Below, piece by piece: positions 59,523 through 64,000 of a stretch of 64,000 nt of DNA. Source of the DNA: Bacillus sp. Cs-700 (GTDB lineage: Bacteria; Bacillota; Bacilli; Bacillales; Guptibacillaceae). Location: contig NZ_CP041063.1 of NCBI RefSeq assembly GCF_011082085.1, positions 2,356,001-2,420,000 of the forward strand, given 5' to 3'. Position numbers and translations under genes: made by a program. Positions within the stretch are counted from its first letter, which is position 1. Each line of letters starts with the position of its first letter. The notes below the pieces were generated by a model. The model saw only the letters and a list, made by a program, of their open reading frames with translations. It had not been told where the DNA came from and ran no database searches.

Positions 59523-60149
59523 TTATCCCTCCAATTCTTCTTGATCAAGCCGCTCAATCATTCGCTCAATCGCTTCCTCAATTTCTGCATAGGTTGTTCG
59601 ATATTGCTCGATGGTTCCACCAAAAGGATCCGATATATCCATCGAAGGTAACGCTTGTTCAAGCGTTTGCAACTCACTTAACTCTTTTCTCATTTCTGCT
59701 TCAAATTGTTGTCGCTTTTCAGTCTGTTTATCTGCATCCATCTTTGTGATGTCATGAAGAAACGCCGCTCGCTTCATTTCGATCTCAGCTGCTTTTTCCT
59801 GGTACTCATCGTACTTTTTTTCATTTTCTGTTGCGGCATATTCTTTTAAGGTATACACCTTATGAGAAATTTCAGGGAAATCTCGAAGCACGAGTGCTTT
59901 ATGACTACTCGTCATTGTCAGAAGCAAATCGCCCCATTCTGCTAGATTCCGATCCAACATTTTCGCTGTATGCGTAAATGGTACGTTTTTCTCTTCTAAA
60001 AGTATTTCTACCTGACGGCTTGCCGGTGCGCCATTCGCTGCAAAAACACCAGCCGATTTCGCTTCAATTTTGTTGTTTTTATTTTTTAAGATCACTTCCG
60101 CCATTGGGCTGCGGCATGTGTTACCTGTACACACAAATACAACTCTCAC
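59523..60149 (-). CDS. ywlE: Protein-arginine phosphatase YwlE with a long helical insertion
   Basis: 208 residues from GTG at 60149 (GTG at 60158 also possible); B. subtilis YwlE has about 150. Loop CTGNTCR holds nucleophile Cys7, Thr11, which selects phosphoarginine, and Arg13. General acid Asp174 is in DISDPFGG. The extra 60 or so residues (about 106-168) are charged and helical and sit just before the acid loop. YwlE removes the arginine marks made by McsB in protein quality control. The insertion is unusual and may form a coiled coil or lid. Confidence 0.9.
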   Translation of the reverse strand: MRVVFVCTGNTCRSPMAEVILKNKNNKIEAKSAGVFAANGAPASRQVEILLEEKNVPFTHTAKMLDRNLAEWGDLLLTMTSSHKALVLRDFPEISHKVYTLKEYAATENEKKYDEYQEKAAEIEMKRAAFLHDITKMDADKQTEKRQQFEAEMRKELSELQTLEQALPSMDISDPFGGTIEQYRTTYAEIEEAIERMIERLDQEELEG

Positions 60150-60296
60150 CTTGTCCACTTCCCTTCCCTTCTTATTATGAGAGAAGAAAGGGGATAAATC
60201 CACCCCTCGCGCGTAGCGAAAAAAACTTGAAGTTCTGAAACCTTTTTGTCATCTGTCCGTAATACTTGTAAGAAGCAAATCAAGGGGGAAAGTCGC

Positions 60297-61262
60297 ATGT
60301 CACAAAGAAAAGTCGTTATTTTAGCAGGAAGCATTGTTCTATTTCTTATTCTTGGCGTCATCCTCGTTACAAGCTGGTATACCGTGGATGAATCCGAGCA
60401 GGCTGTCATTATGACGTTCGGAAAAGTTGATGAAGAAATTAGCGACGCTGGTCTTCACTTTAAACTACCATGGCCGATCCAGCAGGTCGATACTCTACCA
60501 AGAGAGACATTCAGCTTAACGTTCGGATACGATGAGGAAGATGGGAAGATTGTGGACTATCCAGAGGAAACCAAAATGGTTACTGGAGATGAGAACATCG
60601 TGCTCGCTGACCTCGTCGTTCAGTGGCGCATCACGAATCCAAAACAATACTTATATTACTCAGACGAACCGAAAGAAATTCTCTACAATGCGACTTCTTC
60701 TTCATTAAGAGGCGTTATCGGTAGTTCCGAAATCGATGAAGCGCTAACGTCAGGAAAAGCGGAAATTGAAGGAAACGTCCGAGACATTCTTACAAAATTG
60801 ATTGATCGCTACGAAATCGGCATTTCCATACTTGATGTAAAGCTTCAAGACGTGGAACTCCCAAATGATGAAGTACGAAAAGCATTCACAAACGTTGTCG
60901 ATGCACGCGAACAAAAAGAAACGACCATCTATGGAGCGAAGAAATACAAAAACCAGGAACTGAGCGTTGTGGAAGGCCAAAAAGATGCGCGCATTTCCAA
61001 AGCAGAAGGTGAAAAAGCACAGCGAATCGAGCAGGCGCGTGGGGATGTCGCGACATTTAACGCTCTCTACAATGAATACAAGAACAATCCAGATATCACA
61101 AGACAGCGACTTGTCTTAGAAACGCTTGAAGAAGTGCTACCTGATACAAAGATTTATGTTACCGATGAAGGCGGAGACACGGTGAAGTATTTACCGATCC
61201 AACCGACGCAAGAGAAAACGACTGAAAAACCGAAGCCAAAGGAGAGTGAAAAGAATGAGTGA
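60297..61262 (+). CDS. hflK: HflK-type SPFH membrane protein
   Basis: 321 residues from the ATG at 60297 (AAGGGGGAAAG). One N-terminal membrane helix (about 7-27) and the SPFH band-7 domain with SEQAVIMTFGKV and DAGLHFKLPWPIQ. The C-terminal helix carries KAEGEKAQRIEQARGD. HflK with HflC forms a large membrane ring around FtsH in E. coli and limits its activity. The stop overlaps the hflC start by 8 bases. Confidence 0.92.
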   Translation: MSQRKVVILAGSIVLFLILGVILVTSWYTVDESEQAVIMTFGKVDEEISDAGLHFKLPWPIQQVDTLPRETFSLTFGYDEEDGKIVDYPEETKMVTGDENIVLADLVVQWRITNPKQYLYYSDEPKEILYNATSSSLRGVIGSSEIDEALTSGKAEIEGNVRDILTKLIDRYEIGISILDVKLQDVELPNDEVRKAFTNVVDAREQKETTIYGAKKYKNQELSVVEGQKDARISKAEGEKAQRIEQARGDVATFNALYNEYKNNPDITRQRLVLETLEEVLPDTKIYVTDEGGDTVKYLPIQPTQEKTTEKPKPKESEKNE

Positions 61263-62184
61263 GAACGTTTTTAATATGGATGAACATCGCCGCAAGATGA
61301 GTCCCGGCAAAATTGTGAAGAGCATTCTGCTCATTGTTCTCCTCCTCATTATCATTGGCAGCATTTTCAGCACTCTCTTCGTTGTAAAGGAAGGTGAGTA
61401 CAAAGTGATCCGCCAATTCGGAGACGTTGTTAAGATTGAAACGGAGCCTGGACTAAAGATGAAGGTGCCCTTTATCCAATCCGTGACGACACTTCCAAAG
61501 TATCAAATGCTTTATGATGTGAATCCAGAAGAAATCACAACGAAAGATAAAAAGCGGATGACTGTTGATAACTATGCAGTTTGGTCAGTTAGTGACCCAC
61601 AGGATATGATTACTAACGCAAGGACAATCGAAAATGCGGAAGCAAAAATGGGAGAATTCATTTTCTCGGTTATTCGCTCTGAGCTTGGTCAGCTTGAGTA
61701 CGACCAGATCATTAACGAAGAAAAGTCGAATCGAGGAAGTTTTAATGACAATGTGCGAGAGCGCGTGAATGAATTACTTGAGCGCGATTCATACGGCATC
61801 CAAGTGACTGACGTGCGCATGAAGCGGACTGACCTTCCTGATGCGAATGAACAGTCTGTTTACCAACGTATGATTTCAGAGCGTGAATCGAAAGCACAGG
61901 AATACTTATCTCAAGGGGATGCCGACTCCGATCGAATTAAAGCAGAAACAGATAAAGAGGTTGATACGATTCTTGCTAAAGCCGATGCGGATGCGGAAGA
62001 AATTCGTGCAGAAGGTGAATCCGAAGCAGCTAAAATCTACAATAAAGCATTTAGCAAAGACCCCGAATTCTATGAACTTTACCGCACGCTTGAGTCGTAT
62101 AAAACAACGCTAAACGACGAAACTGTGATTATGTTACCAGCAGATTCACCGTATGCGAGGCTTTTACAGGGCATTACGGAATAA
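61255..62184 (+). CDS. hflC: HflC-type SPFH membrane protein
   Basis: 309 residues from the ATG at 61255 with GGAGAG before it; an ATG three codons earlier overlaps the SD. One membrane helix (about 20-42), band-7 domain (EGEYKVIRQFGDV, PGLKMKVPFIQSV) and C-terminal AKADADAEEIRAEGESEAAKIY. Partner of HflK. Confidence 0.92.
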   Translation: MSENVFNMDEHRRKMSPGKIVKSILLIVLLLIIIGSIFSTLFVVKEGEYKVIRQFGDVVKIETEPGLKMKVPFIQSVTTLPKYQMLYDVNPEEITTKDKKRMTVDNYAVWSVSDPQDMITNARTIENAEAKMGEFIFSVIRSELGQLEYDQIINEEKSNRGSFNDNVRERVNELLERDSYGIQVTDVRMKRTDLPDANEQSVYQRMISERESKAQEYLSQGDADSDRIKAETDKEVDTILAKADADAEEIRAEGESEAAKIYNKAFSKDPEFYELYRTLESYKTTLNDETVIMLPADSPYARLLQGITE

Positions 62185-62283
62185 ATTTTTTCAGGGTGGC
62201 CGCTTGTATGACTGAGCGCCCTCCCTGAAGGTGCTTTATTGGCTAAACTGAGATTAATTGGCCAAAGAACCCCACCGCCATCA
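62185..62283. other. Gap between convergent hflC and mntP
   Basis: TTCAGGG and CCCTGAA (62191-62229) can pair around a long loop and may stop hflC transcription, but no U-run follows on the plus strand. Weak evidence. Confidence 0.35.
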
Positions 62284-62841
62284 TTACACGATCAACAACT
62301 TCAGCCCAAAACAAAATAAGATGCAGCCTCCAAGCAGTTCGCTATAAGAACCGATCCAGCGCTGGAACTTTCGACCCATCATTAAACCAGACCAGGTTAA
62401 AAACATGCTGATTAGGCCGAACAATAAAATCGTGACAAATACTCTTGCTCCATAAATACCAAGACTTAGACCAACGGAAAAACTATCAAGACTAACGCTC
62501 AACGAAAAAACAAGCAGGCCGAATCCGACAGGGGTTACAAACGGTTTATCTCGCGATGATAGCGAGGAAAGTCCCATTTGAATACCGAGTAACAGCAAAA
62601 GGGCGCCGCCGACCATCGTCGCGACCGTGCCAAAATGTTCGGATAAAACGCGGCCAATCATCATTCCGGCAAGAGGCATTCCCATATGAAAAAGTCCAAT
62701 CACCACACCGATTTTGGCAATTTGGCGGAGACGGAGCGGGATCATACCCATGCCAAGTCCAACTGAAAAAGCATCCATACCGAGAGCAAATGCCATTATG
62801 CTTAATGTGGCGAGCTCTCCAATTAATGCAGTGGAAATCAT
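62284..62841 (-). CDS. mntP: Manganese efflux pump MntP (YwlD-like)
   Basis: 185 residues, six membrane helices in two similar halves. The Asp residues in [14 protein letters not shown] and [14 protein letters not shown] are the MntP metal-site signatures. It exports Mn(II). No manganese riboswitch is visible upstream. Confidence 0.92.
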   Translation of the reverse strand: MISTALIGELATLSIMAFALGMDAFSVGLGMGMIPLRLRQIAKIGVVIGLFHMGMPLAGMMIGRVLSEHFGTVATMVGGALLLLLGIQMGLSSLSSRDKPFVTPVGFGLLVFSLSVSLDSFSVGLSLGIYGARVFVTILLFGLISMFLTWSGLMMGRKFQRWIGSYSELLGGCILFCFGLKLLIV

Positions 62842-62984
62842 TCCATCTCCCCCCGGGACGTGCTATTCAACTTTTATGCACGTCCTCTTGAAAATAGAAG
62901 GGAAAGAATGAATAATAGATTAAGTAAGGCTCGTTAAGGGTAGTGTTTTAGTAATGATTGAGCCAAATTGGAGGAACGAATACA

Positions 62985-63245
62985 ATGAGTGTGCATAAAG
63001 GGATTTCGAATCAGCTTAGTCAAAAAAACAGGGAAATTAATTTGTTTATTCAATTAGATAAAGAGCGAGAAGCCGCAATTGCGCATGCCAGCGAATTATG
63101 TGCAGCTAACGAACCATTTACAACGGATCGCATTAACGAACTTTCTCTACAAATTAATGAACTCGCAAAACAAGGAAGCATTCCTACCCGTACGTACGTA
63201 ACACCGCAAATGGTAGAAGAGTTCGTCAACAAAAAACGCAGCTAG
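62985..63245 (+). CDS. DUF2533 (YpbS-like) family protein
   Basis: 86 residues from the ATG at 62985, nine bases after GGAGGA. Soluble, helical, with RTYVTPQMVEEFVN at its end. It resembles B. subtilis YpbS (DUF2533), of unknown function. In B. subtilis ypbS lies elsewhere, so its position between mntP and ywlC is different. Confidence 0.75.
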   Translation: MSVHKGISNQLSQKNREINLFIQLDKEREAAIAHASELCAANEPFTTDRINELSLQINELAKQGSIPTRTYVTPQMVEEFVNKKRS

Positions 63246-63254
63246 TCTATAGTA

Positions 63255-63283
63255 AAAACCCGCTCAAGGCCTGAGCGGGTTTT
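63255..63283. terminator. Bidirectional terminator between the DUF2533 gene and ywlC
   Basis: AAAACCCGCTCA/TGAGCGGGTTTT, 12-bp perfect stem, between convergent stops. Confidence 0.88.
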
Positions 63284-63284
63284 G

Positions 63285-64000
63285 TTATTCTTTGATCACA
63301 CGATTGCTGGCTGCTTTTGATAGCCGATTCATTACGGCTGCTCCTACGCCCTCATGTGTAAACATTTCACTATAAATTTCATCAACGTCTGATTCATCGA
63401 ACTGCCTTAGGACATCATACAAGCGGTTCGCAACTGAAATCAGATCTGCCCTTGATCCGCACGGGATAACCACGTCGGCACGGTACCTCGCTTTCGATTC
63501 TTCCGTGGCGAGAACACCAATCTTTTTACCTTCTGCTCTACGCTTGTCCACAAGTGATTGCAAGTATGACGAGGAACCATCCACAAGCGTGACCGGAGCC
63601 GTCGGAGCATAGTGTGTGTACTTCACGCCAGGGGATTTTGGCTTTTGCCCTTCGTCACTTAGCGCTGGATCCACGTTCACTTCCCCAACAACTTCTTCTA
63701 ACTGCTCTTTCGTCACACCACCCGGACGAAGGATCGTCACGTGATGGCCTGAACAATCCACGACCGTAGACTCTAGCCCAACACCTGTCGAACCGCCGTC
63801 CACAATACCAGCAATTCTGCCACTTAAATCATGAATCACATGTTTCGCTGTGGTTGGACTCGGTTTTCCTGATAAGTTTGCACTTGGCGCGGCAAGTGGT
63901 AAATTCGCCGCCTTTAGAAGCGCAAGTGCCACTGGATGGTCAGGCATGCGAATGGCCACCGTATCAAGCCCAGCGGTCACATTTGAAGCGACACTCTTAC
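63285..64000 (-). CDS. ywlC: Threonylcarbamoyl-AMP synthase (YwlC/Sua5), N-terminus beyond window
   Basis: The frame is open to the right edge; 238 residues are seen. The YrdC domain part has SVASNVTAGLDTVAIRMP, APSANLSGKPSPTTA and VGLESTVVDC. It is followed by a linker (SPGVKYTHYAP) and the C-terminal Sua5 domain (about the last 110 residues). It makes threonylcarbamoyl-AMP for t6A37 in tRNA. A GTG at 63980 is internal, not the start. Confidence 0.95.
   Translation of the reverse strand, partial: KSVASNVTAGLDTVAIRMPDHPVALALLKAANLPLAAPSANLSGKPSPTTAKHVIHDLSGRIAGIVDGGSTGVGLESTVVDCSGHHVTILRPGGVTKEQLEEVVGEVNVDPALSDEGQKPKSPGVKYTHYAPTAPVTLVDGSSSYLQSLVDKRRAEGKKIGVLATEESKARYRADVVIPCGSRADLISVANRLYDVLRQFDESDVDEIYSEMFTHEGVGAAVMNRLSKAASNRVIKE

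Noticed and set aside
62191-62229. Rho-independent terminator for hflC
   Set aside because: The stem is short with a long loop, and no U-run follows.

Overview
The window comes from an aerobic, endospore-forming, low-GC Gram-positive bacterium of the family Bacillaceae. The right two thirds follow the gene order known from Bacillus subtilis between spoIIID and ywlC: spoIIID, mbl, fabZ, spoIIQ, spoIID, murA, ywmB, ywzB, the atp operon, upp, glyA, ywlG, rpiB, ywlE, mntP and ywlC. Sporulation genes (spoIIID, spoIIQ, spoIID), SinI/SinR regulators and typical Bacillus ribosome binding sites agree with this. The ATP synthase c subunit lacks the extra proline of extreme alkaliphiles. I cannot name the species. 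No rRNA, tRNA, CRISPR array or prophage was seen.

1 to 20.6 kb is an island of six secreted enzymes, all on the minus strand. Each ends in the same roughly 280-residue block of cell-wall-binding type 2 (CWB2) repeats. They are an M6 metalloprotease (cut by the window edge), a lytic transglycosylase-like protein, an SGNH/GDSL hydrolase, a 5'-nucleotidase, a very large nuclease, and a 1839-residue amylase/pullulanase. Together they could degrade protein, peptidoglycan, esters, nucleic acid and starch at the cell surface. Inside the island lie a divergent dprA-like gene, a REP-associated tyrosine transposase (RAYT) and four copies of a short GC-rich palindrome of the kind RAYT enzymes act on.

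20.7 to 24.8 kb holds a VOC/SDR gene pair, two small acidic lipoproteins and a doubled sinI/sinR module: two SinR-like repressors and two SinI-like antirepressors. Two of the SinI-like genes and their operators are short and easily missed. SinR-type palindromes overlap both sinR promoters, and a perfect 0A box follows the first. 24.9 to 36.5 kb carries fabZ, an EpuA-family membrane protein, mbl, spoIIID, an SSS-family symporter with its DUF485 partner, spoIIQ, a TagE-like glycosyltransferase, spoIID, murA, ywmB and ywzB.

36.7 to 47.0 kb is an 11-gene complex I operon (nuoABCDHIJKLMN) without nuoEFG. It sits between ywzB and atp, where B. subtilis has none. Its NuoC has a long Lys/Ala-rich repeat extension. 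48.2 to 55.8 kb is the complete F1Fo ATP synthase operon, atpZ-I-B-E-F-H-A-G-D-C. The atpG-atpD gap contains three tandem copies of a structured repeat that also lies beside ywzB; its helices covary between copies.

55.8 to 64 kb holds upp, glyA, ywlG, rpiB, a ywlE arginine phosphatase with a helical insertion, an hflK-hflC pair, mntP, a DUF2533 gene and the 3' part of the ywlC/tsaC tRNA-modification gene.
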